Assembly (NCBI RefSeq): GCF_016889705.1
Contig: NZ_CP069526.1
Coordinates: 2,604,001 to 2,668,000 of the forward strand
Source: Amycolatopsis sp. FDAARGOS 1241
GTDB taxonomy: Bacteria > Actinomycetota > Actinomycetes > Mycobacteriales > Pseudonocardiaceae
Length of the DNA: 64,000 bases
Direction: 5' to 3'
The notes beneath the pieces were generated by a model. That model did not search any database. It had not been told where the DNA came from and was given only the letters and a program-made list of their open reading frames with translations. A program made the translations under genes and the position numbers. Positions 1-8,239 of the stretch are shown piece after piece (the first letter of the stretch is position 1; each line of letters opens with the position of its first letter).

Positions 1-748
1 GGTGTCACCCTGTTCGCCCGCACCAGCCGTCGCGTCGAGCTGACCACCGCAGGCGGGGCGTTCCTCTCGGCCGCACGGACGAGCCTGGAAGCGGCGGAAC
101 GCCCAGTCGCGGACGCGGCCGCGGCGACGGGGGAGGTCCGCGGCACCCTGACCATCGGCATGATCCCCACCGTCACGGCCATCGACATCCCCGCCGCGCT
201 GGGCGAATTCCACCGGACTCACCCCGCCGTGCAGATCGGGCTCCGCGGCGGGGGCAGCGACGAGTTCATCGCCGCCATTACCGACGGCAGCATCGACGTC
301 GCCGTGCTCGGACTCCCCGAAGCCACGTCGCTCAAGGGAGTCACCACCCGCGAGCTGGCACGCGAACGGCTCGTCGCCGTCGTCTCCGCCGACCACCCCC
401 TCGCCGCGCGCTCCAGCTGCGGCTCGTGAACCTGGCCGACGAGACCTTCGTCGACTTCCCGGCCGGAACGCCCGGACGCGCACCCTCCGACCGCGCATTC
501 GAGGCCGCGGGCGGTCACCGCAAGGTCGTGTTCGAGGCAATGAGCATCGAACTCATGCTCGGCCTCGTCAGGCACAACTTGGTGATCACCCTGCTTTCGC
601 CGGCCGCCGTCCCGGCGACGCACGCCGCGCCATTCCCGTGACCGACGGTCCCACCCGGATCGAGTACTTGGCCTGGAGCGACTTCAACCCCGTACCGGCC
701 GCACGGGCGTTCGTCGGACTGGTGACGCCGCCGGGACCCCGGTCCTGA
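1..748 (+). pseudogene. LysR-family regulator, truncated by the window edge and frameshifted
   Basis: Reading from base 1 in the first frame gives the end of a LysR helix-turn-helix (LFARTSRRVELTTAG) and the start of an effector-binding domain (GTLTIGMIPTVTAID), stopping at 429. Homology-like sequence continues in the next frame (NLADETFVDFPAGTPGR to SIELMLGLVRHNLVITLL) and then in the third frame (RIEYLAWSDFNPVPAARAFV) to a TGA at 746-748, so the C-terminal half needs two frameshifts, near 415-430 and near 625-640. LysR proteins are usually about 300 residues, and the three pieces together fit that size. The gene lies 97 bp upstream of the amidase on the same strand and may once have regulated it. 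Sequencing indels are the alternative to true decay. Confidence 0.75.
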
Positions 749-844
749 CCGCAGGGGGCGTTCCGCCGAATGGATCGCCCCGCGTTGACGTGCCGGCCGG
801 TCCTCCCTAGGTTCGACGCACTCGCCCACCCGAAGGGAGCGATC

Positions 845-2386
845 ATGGCTATTCCCGTGCCCGACGCGGCCAGGCTCGCCGCTCTGTCCCAGCACTACGG
901 ATTCGGCTTGACCGAGGCCGAGATCGACGAATTCATCCCGGCAGTCCAGGCGACACTGGTGGCATCGGAGGAAGTCGAGCGGCTGCACGCCAGGACGGCG
1001 CCCGCGATGCCGGAACGCGAGTCGTCGGTGCCGGCGGACAATCCGCTCAACGCCTGGTCGGTGCGGACCAAGATCAGTGAGACCACCGAGGGCCCGCTGG
1101 CAGGCCGGACGGTCGCGGTGAAGGACAACATCGCCGTGGCCGGAGTGCCCATGATCAACGGATCGGCGTCGATGGACGGTTTCGTGCCGAGGCGCGATGC
1201 CACGGTCGTCCGCCGGTTGCTCGCGGCGGGTGCCACGATCACCGGCAAGTCGACGTGCGAAGACCTGTGCTTCTCCGGGGCCAGTTTCACGTCGTGGCCC
1301 TCGCCGGTGCGCAACCCGTGGGATCGTTCGCGCAACGCGGGCGGCTCTTCGAGCGGTAGCGCCGCGTTGGTGGCGAACGGTGACGTCGACCTGGCGGTGG
1401 GCGGCGACCAGGGCGGCTCGGTGCGGATCCCGGCGTCGTTCACCGGGATCGTGGGGCACAAGCCGACCTACGGCCTGGTGCCCTACACGGGCGCCTTCCC
1501 GATCGAGCAGACCATCGACCACCTCGGCCCGATGACGCGCACGGTGGGCGACGCGGCGCTGATGCTGGGCGTGCTGGCCGGCGTCGACGGGTACGACTCC
1601 CGTCAGCCGACCGGCCTCGATCCGGTCGACTACCTCGCCGCCCTGCGCGAGAGCCCGGCCGGCCTGCGCGTCGGCGTGGTGCGTGAAGGGTTCGGCACGC
1701 CGGTGTCGCTGGCCGGCGTCGACGACTCGGTCCGGGCCGCGGTGGAGGTGCTGCGGTCGGCCGGGGTGACCGCGGAGGAGGTCTCGGTGCCGTGGCACAC
1801 CGACGCCATGGCGGTGTGGAACGTGATCGCGACCGAGGGCGCCGCCTACCAGATGGTCGACGGCAACGCCTACGGAATGGGCACCTGGGGCCAGTACGAT
1901 CCCGAGCTCATCGCGCACTACGCCCAGGGCCGGATCGCACGCGGCGGGGAACTGTCCAAGACGGTGCAACTCGTCGGCCTTTCGGGGCGCTACACCTTCG
2001 AACTCGGCGGCGGGAAGTACTACGCCATGGCGCGCAATCTCTCCTACGAACTGCGAGCTGCCTACGACGCGGCACTGGCCGAGTACGACGTCCTCGTGAT
2101 GCCGACGCTGCCCTACGTCGCGCGGGAGTTGCCGTCTCCCGGCATCTCCCTCGCCGAATACCTGGACACGGCGTTGTCGATGATCGGCAACACGGCGCCC
2201 TTCGACGTGACCGGGCACCCCGCTTGCAGTGTCCCGGCCGGGCTCGTGGACGGCCTGCCCGCCGGGATGATGATCATCGGCAAGCGCTTCGACGACGCCA
2301 CCGTCCTGCGCGTCGCCCACGCCTACGAGCAGGCGGTGGGCGGTTTCCCCGCCCCGGCGGGCGCCGGAGCCGGCGTCACTTCCTGA
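845..2386 (+). CDS. Amidase (amidase signature family, Rhodococcus enantioselective-amidase type)
   Basis: The 513-residue protein hydrolyses carboxylic amides to acid plus ammonia in the cytoplasm. The amidase-signature triad is visible: Lys near residue 93 in VAVKDNIAVAG, the cis-Ser in GGSSSGSAAL near 168-170, and the nucleophilic Ser near 192 in GGDQGGSVRIP. The flanking sequence (CEDLCFSG, VPYTGAFPIEQTIDHLGP, MPTLPYVA, NTAPFDVTGHPA) closely resembles the roughly 520-residue enantioselective amidases that accompany nitrile hydratase in Rhodococcus. No nitrile hydratase genes are adjacent, so the substrate is open. The ATG at 845 is chosen because GAAGGGAGC lies just upstream; an in-frame ATG at 770 has no such site. 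The gene looks intact although both neighbours are decayed. Confidence 0.9.
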   Translation: MAIPVPDAARLAALSQHYGFGLTEAEIDEFIPAVQATLVASEEVERLHARTAPAMPERESSVPADNPLNAWSVRTKISETTEGPLAGRTVAVKDNIAVAGVPMINGSASMDGFVPRRDATVVRRLLAAGATITGKSTCEDLCFSGASFTSWPSPVRNPWDRSRNAGGSSSGSAALVANGDVDLAVGGDQGGSVRIPASFTGIVGHKPTYGLVPYTGAFPIEQTIDHLGPMTRTVGDAALMLGVLAGVDGYDSRQPTGLDPVDYLAALRESPAGLRVGVVREGFGTPVSLAGVDDSVRAAVEVLRSAGVTAEEVSVPWHTDAMAVWNVIATEGAAYQMVDGNAYGMGTWGQYDPELIAHYAQGRIARGGELSKTVQLVGLSGRYTFELGGGKYYAMARNLSYELRAAYDAALAEYDVLVMPTLPYVARELPSPGISLAEYLDTALSMIGNTAPFDVTGHPACSVPAGLVDGLPAGMMIIGKRFDDATVLRVAHAYEQAVGGFPAPAGAGAGVTS

Positions 2387-2411
2387 GCCGTACCCACGGT
2401 TTCGATCCGGT

Positions 2412-2436
2412 GCTCGAGCGAATCTGTCGCTCGAGC
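2412..2436 (+). terminator. Hairpin after the amidase gene
   Basis: A perfect 10-bp inverted repeat, GCTCGAGCGA and TCGCTCGAGC separated by ATCTG, starts 26 bp after the amidase stop codon. There is no T-run, so it would be a GC-rich intrinsic terminator lacking a U-tract, as is common in actinobacteria. Its function is inferred from position only. Confidence 0.45.
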
Positions 2437-2676
2437 GCCGGGTTGTCATGCCGGCCGCGAAAGCGGTCCGCTACGGCCGTCCTGATCGGCGCCGAACCCG
2501 CACTGTGCCGTGGATGGACCAGCTCGGTCTTCGGCTCCGCCACCGTTTCGCCGGGGCCGAGCAGCGCCTGCAAAACAGGCTCACCGAGTGGACTGGGATC
2601 AATCGCGGCTCGATAGTGATGGGCATGTACACCGGCAATCTCGACGTCCCCGGCGACGTGCTCGCGGATGTCCCGA

Positions 2677-2900
2677 ACACGGCGCCGTCGGCGGCGAAGC
2701 TGTCCTGCACCGAACTGGCCGGCAAGGCCGCGGACCTCGCCGGGCAGGTGCACGGCGGCAGCGGGTCCCTGAAAGAGGCCCCGGTCGAGCGCAGCCACTG
2801 CGACGTGCGGCTGATGCGGCTCGACGAAGGCACCGGCGAAATCCAGCGCTGGAACCTCGGCGGCGGGCTCGTGCGGGCCGAGAAGGAGGAGCAGCCGTGA
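2677..2900 (+). pseudogene. Acyl-CoA dehydrogenase, C-terminal remnant
   Basis: The frame ending at the TGA at 2898-2900 contains the characteristic tail of acyl-CoA dehydrogenases: AAKLSCTELAGKAADLAGQ, VHGGSGSLKEAPVERSHCDV, and RLDEGTGEIQRWNLGG. Only about 70 of the usual 380 residues remain, and nothing upstream in any frame continues the homology, so the front is deleted. The stop overlaps the ATG of the CoA-transferase relic, suggesting an old acyl-CoA dehydrogenase/CoA-transferase operon. Sequence from 2437 to 2676 holds nothing recognisable. Confidence 0.7.
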
Positions 2901-3231
2901 TGCGCCCGCTCGACGGGGTCACCGCCGTCGCCATCGAGCAGGCCGTCGCCGCTCCGCTGGCCACCCGCAACCTCGCCGACCTCGGCGCGCGCGTGATCAA
3001 GGTCGAGCGCATCGAGGGCGGCGACTTCGCGCGCGGCTACGACCACGTCGTCCACGGCACGGTCGCGCACTTCGTGTGGCTCAACCGCGGCAAGGAGTCG
3101 ATCGCGCCTCGTCGCGAACGCGGACGTGTTCCTGCAGAACCTCGCCCAGGGCGCCGCGGACCGCCTCGGCCTCGGTGCGGACGCATTGCGCGCCGGTCAC
3201 CAGGAACTCGTCGTGGTGAACCTCTCCGGCG
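2900..3231 (+). pseudogene. CaiB/family III CoA-transferase, truncated and frameshifted
   Basis: The N-terminal segment MRPLDGVTAVAIEQAVAAPL followed by ATRNLADLGARVIKVERIEG is a standard family III (CaiB/BaiF) start, and YDHVVHGTVAHFVWLNRGKE continues it. After KESIA the frame is lost. Homology resumes in another frame from about 3117 with ANADVFLQNLAQGAADRLGL and GADALRAGHQELVVVNLSG, then stops abruptly where the family would continue with a glycine-rich SGYG segment. The remaining two thirds of the gene (normally near 400 residues) is missing, because the sequence passes straight into the opposite-strand pyruvate oxidase relic. This is a true deletion rather than a sequencing slip. Confidence 0.75.
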
Positions 3232-4282
3232 GGGTCCGCGAGGCGGCGCTGCCGATCGCGCCACGCCGCGTACTTGGCCGTCGCCGCCGTGAGGTGGTCG
3301 CGAGCCGGTTTGGGATCCAGCCGCGGCAAGAGGGCCGACAGCGTCGCCCGCGCGTCGCCGACGAGGCCGTGGTCCGCGTGGACGCGCCGGCCGATGTGCT
3401 CGCCGTCGGCGTCGATCTGCACCACGACCTTGTCCTTCGGGTACCACTCGCGGTACGGGAAGTCCGTGCCCACCATCAGCAGGACGTCGCCGTGGTCGAG
3501 CGCGTGCCGGGCCGCGGGGTTGCCGAGCAGGCCGGTCTGCCCGACTTGGTACGGGTTGCCGTCTTCGAGCCCTTCCTTGCCCTTGAGGGTCAGCACCACC
3601 GGCGCCCCCAGGGCTTCGGCCGTGGCGAGCACCTCGCCGCGGGCGTCGCGGGCACCCGCTCCGACGAGCATGGTCACGGTCGCGGCGTCATTGAGCACGT
3701 CGGAGACCTCCGCCAGCACCGGAGCCGGCGGGACCACCCGCGGGCGCTGGGTCACGAACCGCGGCTCGCGGGTCCCGTGCGGGAGGTCGCGTCCTCCGAC
3801 GTCACCCGGCACCGTGAGCACCGCGACACCGCCGCGCGCGTAGGCCGTGTTGACGGCCAGTTCCAGCAGGTACGGCAGCTGCGCGGGGGTGGTGACGGTC
3901 CGGGAGAACACGGCGACGTCGCGGAAAGCGGCGTCGTTGTCGACTTCCTGGGAGTAGTCGCTGCCGAGTTCGACGCTGGGCACCTGACCGCAGATCGCGA
4001 GGACGGGCGCGTGGGATTTCTTGGCGTCGTAGAGCCCGTTGAGCAGGTGCATCGACCCGGGGCCGACCGTGCCCAGGCACACCCCGATCCGGCTCGTCAG
4101 CTGCGCCTGGGCGAGGGCGGCGAATGCCCCGGCTTCCTCGTGCCGGACCCCGATCCACCGCAGGCGCGGTTCGCGGCGCACGTGTCGGTGATCGGGTTGA
4201 GGGCGTCGCCGACCACACCCCACATCGCGGACACGCCGTGGTCGGCCAGGCTCTTCACCAGCATCGTGGCGACGGTCGTCAT
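3232..4282 (-). pseudogene. Pyruvate oxidase/dehydrogenase (PoxB-like ThDP enzyme), truncated and frameshifted
   Basis: Reading leftward from ATG at 4282, VATMLVKSLADHGVSAMWGV then VGDALNPITD is a PoxB-type pyrimidine-binding domain. Near 4185 one base appears to be missing. In the shifted frame the homology continues (RREPRLRWIGVRHEEAGAFA, RIGVCLGTVGPGSMHLLNGL, VAVLTVPGDVGG, LMVGTDFPYREWYP), covering the ThDP-PYR and central domains. It ends near AAWRDRQRRLADP, so the whole ThDP/Mg-binding C-terminal domain (about 200 residues) is absent and the enzyme cannot be functional. The break coincides with the truncated CoA-transferase, placing one deletion junction near 3230. Family function: oxidative decarboxylation of pyruvate to acetate, feeding quinones. 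Confidence 0.8.
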
Positions 4283-4292
4283 CGCGGGCCTG

Positions 4293-5006
4293 TCACCGGT
4301 ACTCGGGGTTGGGGTTGGCGAAGTCGAACCGCTCGCCTTCGTCCCAGGCGGCCCGTTGGTTGCCGTGCGCGGGAACGCCGCCGGCGTCCTTGAGCAGCTT
4401 CGCGAGGTGCATCAGGTTCCACGTCATGAAGGTCGTGTTGCGGTTCGTGAAGTCGTTCTCGGGTCCGCCGGAGCCCGCGTCCAGGTAGGACGGTCCCGGC
4501 CCGATCTCGCCGAGCCACCCGGCGTCGGCCTGCGGCGGAATCGTGTAGCCGAGGTGCTGGAGGCTGTAGAGCACGTTCATCGCGCAGTGCTTCACGCCGT
4601 CCTCGTTGCCGGTGATCAGACACCCGCCCACCCGGCCGTAGTAGGCGTACTGGCCGGCGTCGTTGAGCAGGTGCGAGCAGGCGTACAGCCGCTCGATGAC
4701 CTTCTTCGTCTCCGACGAGTTGTCGCCGAGCCAGATCGGTCCACACAGGACGAGGATGTCGGCGGCGAGCACCTTCTCGTACAGGGCGGGCCACTCGTCG
4801 CTGTCCCAGCCGTGGTCCGTCATGTCCGGGTACACGCCGACGGCGATGTCGTGGTCGATCGTCCGGATCACCTCGACCTCGACGCCCTCGCGGGCCATGA
4901 GGCCGGCACTGACGCGGATGAGACCTTCGGTGTTGCTCGGTTCCGGGGAGCGCTTCAAGGTGCCGTTGAAGAACACGGCGCGCAGTCCGTCGAAGCGGAG
5001 GCTCAC
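4293..5006 (-). CDS. NAD(P)H-dependent FMN reductase / flavodoxin-fold oxidoreductase
   Basis: This 237-residue protein has the flavodoxin-like fold of NADPH-dependent FMN reductases. It opens with a beta strand and phosphate loop (LRAVFFNGTLKRSPEPSNTE), has the typical second flavin segment (ADILVLCGPIWLGDNSSETK), and continues with TKKVIERLYACSHLLND. Such enzymes reduce flavins or quinone-like substrates in the cytoplasm; the exact substrate cannot be read. The GTG at 5006 was chosen because GAGGGAGAAGAC precedes it and the fold begins immediately after; a longer in-frame start at 5084 adds a low-complexity tail. It lies 10 bp downstream of the PoxB relic start on the same strand. Confidence 0.8.
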   Translation of the reverse strand: MSLRFDGLRAVFFNGTLKRSPEPSNTEGLIRVSAGLMAREGVEVEVIRTIDHDIAVGVYPDMTDHGWDSDEWPALYEKVLAADILVLCGPIWLGDNSSETKKVIERLYACSHLLNDAGQYAYYGRVGGCLITGNEDGVKHCAMNVLYSLQHLGYTIPPQADAGWLGEIGPGPSYLDAGSGGPENDFTNRNTTFMTWNLMHLAKLLKDAGGVPAHGNQRAAWDEGERFDFANPNPEYR

Positions 5007-5123
5007 GTCTTCTCCCTCGTGGCCAGGCCGAGATCCACCCGGCGCGGGCGCGCTCGTGGCGGCGCTGACCCGAACCCTAGGCAAGTTCCGCGACGGTCGC
5101 CATCAACGAAGAGTTACGGCGGC

Positions 5124-5453
5124 TCACGGGATTGCGGTGGCGCGGGTCGGCTGTTGCGGCTGCTCCTGCTTCGCCGCCCGCGGTACGACGCTGAACCCCA
5201 GCTTTTCGAGCACCTTCACCGCCCCGGACCGGCCGCCTTCGAAGTCGGCGGGGGCCAGGCGCTCGCCGGTCGCGAACTCGTATGCGGTGCCCGGCACGGC
5301 GTTGTGCGGGTAGCGGCGGTCGCGCCACACGAACTCGTAGGCCCGCGACGCCCCGAACCCGTGCGCGGCGAAGAAGCCGTTCGGGCCGAGCCGGTCGTAC
5401 TCCACCAGCGCGCGCACGACATCAGCGTGGCTCACTCGGGTCCAGGACACCAC
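5124..5453 (-). CDS. ScoMcrA-type N-terminal head domain, stand-alone protein
   Basis: The 109-residue product matches, as far as memory allows, the small N-terminal head domain of ScoMcrA-type endonucleases: SWTRVSHADVVRALVEYDRL, FFAAHGFGASRAYEFVWRDR, RYPHNAVPGTAYEFATGERL, and DFEGGRSGAVKVLEKLGF. In ScoMcrA this domain precedes a sulfur-recognition domain and an HNH nuclease that cut phosphorothioated DNA. Here the protein ends in a Gln/Pro-rich tail (KQEQPQQPT) and neither other domain follows. The GTG start at 5453 follows a GAGGAGGGC-like site. No restriction or DNA-modification genes are nearby, so a defence role is only a possibility. The family assignment is by pattern recall. Confidence 0.6.
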   Translation of the reverse strand: MVSWTRVSHADVVRALVEYDRLGPNGFFAAHGFGASRAYEFVWRDRRYPHNAVPGTAYEFATGERLAPADFEGGRSGAVKVLEKLGFSVVPRAAKQEQPQQPTRATAIP

Positions 5454-5752
5454 CTGCTGGGCCCTCCTCGGCCGGCGATCCGGTCGTCGCAGCCACCCTC
5501 ACCTCGCGTGGCCGGTCATCGCATCGGGGAGTACCCCGCGCCCGGGCACCGGTTGCCCGGCGAGACGCGCCGCCGGTGAACGTGGCCGACGAGGCGCAGG
5601 GCCGGCGAGCAGGTCGGCCGGACCTCTGCCTCAATGCAACCTGCGCGGGCGCCAGGGGATTCCCGGAGGCCGGTGATTCTCGCCATCTGGGTTTTTGTCG
5701 GTGTTCCCGGTTAGGGTGCCACCCGGTAGATCTCGGTGAGGAGTGTGGGGAC
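5454..5752. other. Intergenic region between divergent genes
   Basis: About 300 bp separate the head-domain gene (minus) from the binding-protein gene (plus). It should hold both promoters. I see no strong palindrome or coding pattern in it. Confidence 0.5.
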
Positions 5753-6667
5753 GTGAGCTGGAGCCGGAACATCCGAGTGGCCGCGGCGGTGGCGGTGGCC
5801 GCGCTGGGTTTGGCGGCGTGCGGGGGCGGTGATCAACCGGCTGCGCAGAGCAAGGGTGGCGCGCCGATCGTCGTGGCGTCGTTCAACTTCACCGACAGCC
5901 AGGTCCTGGCGGAGATCTACGCCGGTGCGCTGGAGGCGAAGGGCTACCCGGTCACGCGCAAGCTGAACCTGGGCTCGCGCGAGCTGATCTACCCGTCGCT
6001 GAAAAAGGGTGAGCTGCAGTTCGTGCCGGAGTACCAGGGCGCGGCGATCGCGACCGGCTTCGGCAAGGACGCGGTGAAGGACGCCGCCGGGGAGCACGCG
6101 CAGCTGGCGCAGCTGTTCAAGCCGGAGGGCATCGGCCTGCTGAACTACTCGCCGGCCGAGGACAAGGACGTGTACGTCGTGAAGGCCGACCTCGCGAAGG
6201 CGAAGGGGCTCACGAAGATCAGCGACCTGAAGAAGCTGGACAAAGTGGTCATGGCGGGCGGACCGGAGTGCGAGACCCGGCTGCCGTGCTTCAAGGGTTT
6301 CACCGACGTCTACAAGCTGACGAACGCGACGTTCAAGACCGTGCAGGAGATCGGGCCGCGCGTACAGCAGCTCGACTCCGGCGGCGCGACCGTGATCCCG
6401 GTCGACTCGGTCAGCCCCGTCGCCGGCGACTCGAAGTACGTGGTGCTGCAGGACGATCTCGGCATCGAGCCCACGGAGAACGTGGTGCCGGCCGTGAGCC
6501 AGAAGGTGCTCGACGAGCGCGGCGCGGACTTCGCGAACGTCGTCAACGCCGTGAGCGCGAAGCTGAACACGGACAACCTGCGCGCGCTGAACTCCCGTGT
6601 GGACGCCGACGGCGACCCGGCCGCCGATGTCGCGAAGGACTGGCTGCAGCAGCAGGGGCTGGCCTGA
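5753..6667 (+). CDS. Glycine betaine/osmoprotectant ABC transporter substrate-binding lipoprotein
   Basis: The 304-residue protein begins with a short charged segment, a hydrophobic stretch and a lipobox (GLAACGGG, Cys near residue 23), so it should be a surface lipoprotein. The mature part follows the OpuAC/ProX pattern: IVVASFNFTDSQVLAEIYAG, LEAKGYPVTRKLNLGSRE, LKKGELQFVPEYQGAAI, and a closing VAKDWLQQQGLA. This family captures quaternary amines such as glycine betaine and choline for import. No permease or ATPase gene lies beside it, so it must work with a transporter encoded elsewhere or be an orphan receptor. The GTG at 5753 follows GAGGAGTGTGGGGAC. Confidence 0.85.
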   Translation: MSWSRNIRVAAAVAVAALGLAACGGGDQPAAQSKGGAPIVVASFNFTDSQVLAEIYAGALEAKGYPVTRKLNLGSRELIYPSLKKGELQFVPEYQGAAIATGFGKDAVKDAAGEHAQLAQLFKPEGIGLLNYSPAEDKDVYVVKADLAKAKGLTKISDLKKLDKVVMAGGPECETRLPCFKGFTDVYKLTNATFKTVQEIGPRVQQLDSGGATVIPVDSVSPVAGDSKYVVLQDDLGIEPTENVVPAVSQKVLDERGADFANVVNAVSAKLNTDNLRALNSRVDADGDPAADVAKDWLQQQGLA

Positions 6668-6803
6668 GCCGCCGGGCTCGCTCCGCCTGACCGAACCGAC
6701 CTCGCCGGCTTCGCTGACGCGGTGTGTGCGGCGAGGTCGGCGCGGCGGCGGACTGGCCGCGGAGCGTTCTCGGGAAAACACTGGCGTGAGAGGGGCGGAT
6801 GCC

Positions 6804-8126
6804 ATGACTGCGGGAGAGCTGCACTTCAACGCGTTCGTGTGGCCCAACGGGTACCACGAATCGGCGTGGCGGGTCGTCGAGGACGACGTGCGCGGAGTGC
6901 TCGGGTTGCCGTACTACGCGGACATCGCGCGCACGGCCGAGCGCGGGCTGATGGACACCGTGTTCCTGGCCGACAACATCGCGATCGCGGAGTACCGCAC
7001 CACGTACCTGCCGCAGACGCAATTCGACCCGATCTCGGTGCTGTCGGCGCTCGCCGGGGTGACCAGCCACATCGGACTGATCGGCACGGGGTCCACCACG
7101 TACAACAAGCCGTGGGAGCTCGCGCGCCGGTGGGCGACACTCGATCACCTCAGCGGCGGCCGGGCCGGCTGGAACATCGTCACCACGGTCACGCCGCTGG
7201 CCGCGGCGAACTACGGCGAGGCGGCCCACCCCGATCACGCCGACCGGTACGCGCGCGCCCACGAGTTCGTCGACGTCGTCACGCGGGCGTGGGACAGCTG
7301 GGAAGACGATGCCGTCGTCGGCGACCGCGAGCGCGGCGTGTGGGCCGAGCGCGGCAAGCTCCACGCGCCGCGCTTCCACGGCGAGTTCTACGACGTCGAG
7401 GGGATCCTGCCCTTCCCGCGCTCACCGCAAGGGTGGCCCGTGCTGGTCCAGGCGGGACAGTCGCCGGCCGGGATCGGGCTCGCCGCGCGCTACGCCGAGC
7501 TGGTGTTCTCCGGCCCGCCGTCGCTGGAAGCCGCCGTCGCGTTCCGCACCGACCTGCACACGCAGGCCGCGGCCGCCGGGCGCGACCCCGCCCATGTCCT
7601 CGTGCTGCCGGCGCTGATGGTCACCCTCGGCGGCACCGAGGCCGAAGCGCAGGCGAAGGCGCGGCGCCTCGAAGACCTGGCCAGCCCGGACTTCCGCTGG
7701 CAGAACATCCTGTACACGGCCGGCCTCGACCCCGACGGTTTCGACCCGGACGCCCCGCTCCCCGCCGAGCTGTGGACCGGCCGCGCCGCGCCGTCGAGCC
7801 GCGCGGAGCAGCTCTACGCCGCCTCCCGGGCCCGCCCGCAGGCCTCCCTGCGCGACATCACCGAGGGCCTCAAGAGCGGCGCCGGCCAGTACCACTTCGT
7901 CGGCACCCCCGACCAGCTCGCCGACCACATCCTCACCTGGCAGGACGCCGGCGCCGTCGACGGCTTCACCATCATGGGCTCCACGCTGCCGTATGAGCTC
8001 ACCACCTTCGTCGACCACGTGATCCCCGTGCTGCAGCGCAAGGGCCGCTTCCGCACCGAATACACCGGCTCCACGCTCCGCGACCACCTCGGCCTGCCCC
8101 ACCCCGCGGGCGGCCCGCGCAAGTAG
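6804..8126 (+). CDS. FMN-dependent monooxygenase, NtaA/SnaA/DszA type (LLM class)
   Basis: The 440-residue protein belongs to the bacterial-luciferase-like FMN monooxygenases that use FMNH2 from a partner reductase. Hallmarks of the NtaA/DszA branch are visible: FNAFVWPNGYHESAWR, MDTVFLADNIAIAEYR, the segment LARRWATLDHLSGGRAGWNI followed by VTTVTPLAAANYGEAAHPDH, and FPRSPQGWPVLVQAGQSPAG. Substrates of this branch are sulfur- or nitrogen-containing organics such as chelators, sulfones and sulfoxides. The flavodoxin-fold reductase at 4.3-5.0 kb is a possible electron partner, but on the other strand. The ATG at 6804 follows GAGAGGGGCGG. Directly downstream begins the tandem-repeat region. Confidence 0.85.
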   Translation: MTAGELHFNAFVWPNGYHESAWRVVEDDVRGVLGLPYYADIARTAERGLMDTVFLADNIAIAEYRTTYLPQTQFDPISVLSALAGVTSHIGLIGTGSTTYNKPWELARRWATLDHLSGGRAGWNIVTTVTPLAAANYGEAAHPDHADRYARAHEFVDVVTRAWDSWEDDAVVGDRERGVWAERGKLHAPRFHGEFYDVEGILPFPRSPQGWPVLVQAGQSPAGIGLAARYAELVFSGPPSLEAAVAFRTDLHTQAAAAGRDPAHVLVLPALMVTLGGTEAEAQAKARRLEDLASPDFRWQNILYTAGLDPDGFDPDAPLPAELWTGRAAPSSRAEQLYAASRARPQASLRDITEGLKSGAGQYHFVGTPDQLADHILTWQDAGAVDGFTIMGSTLPYELTTFVDHVIPVLQRKGRFRTEYTGSTLRDHLGLPHPAGGPRK

Positions 8127-8239
8127 CCGCCACGACTCATTCGGGCCGCTTCGGGTCGGGGCGGCCAGTGGCGCAGTGCGACGGGCGCCTTGAGGTGGGA
8201 GGTGCGCTGGCGCGGTGTCGAAACCGGTGTCGGCCTGGC

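Noticed and set aside
515..2449. A 644-codon minus-strand open frame across the amidase gene
   Set aside because: Composition is Arg/His/Gly-rich shadow sequence; the plus frame encodes a complete amidase with its catalytic triad.
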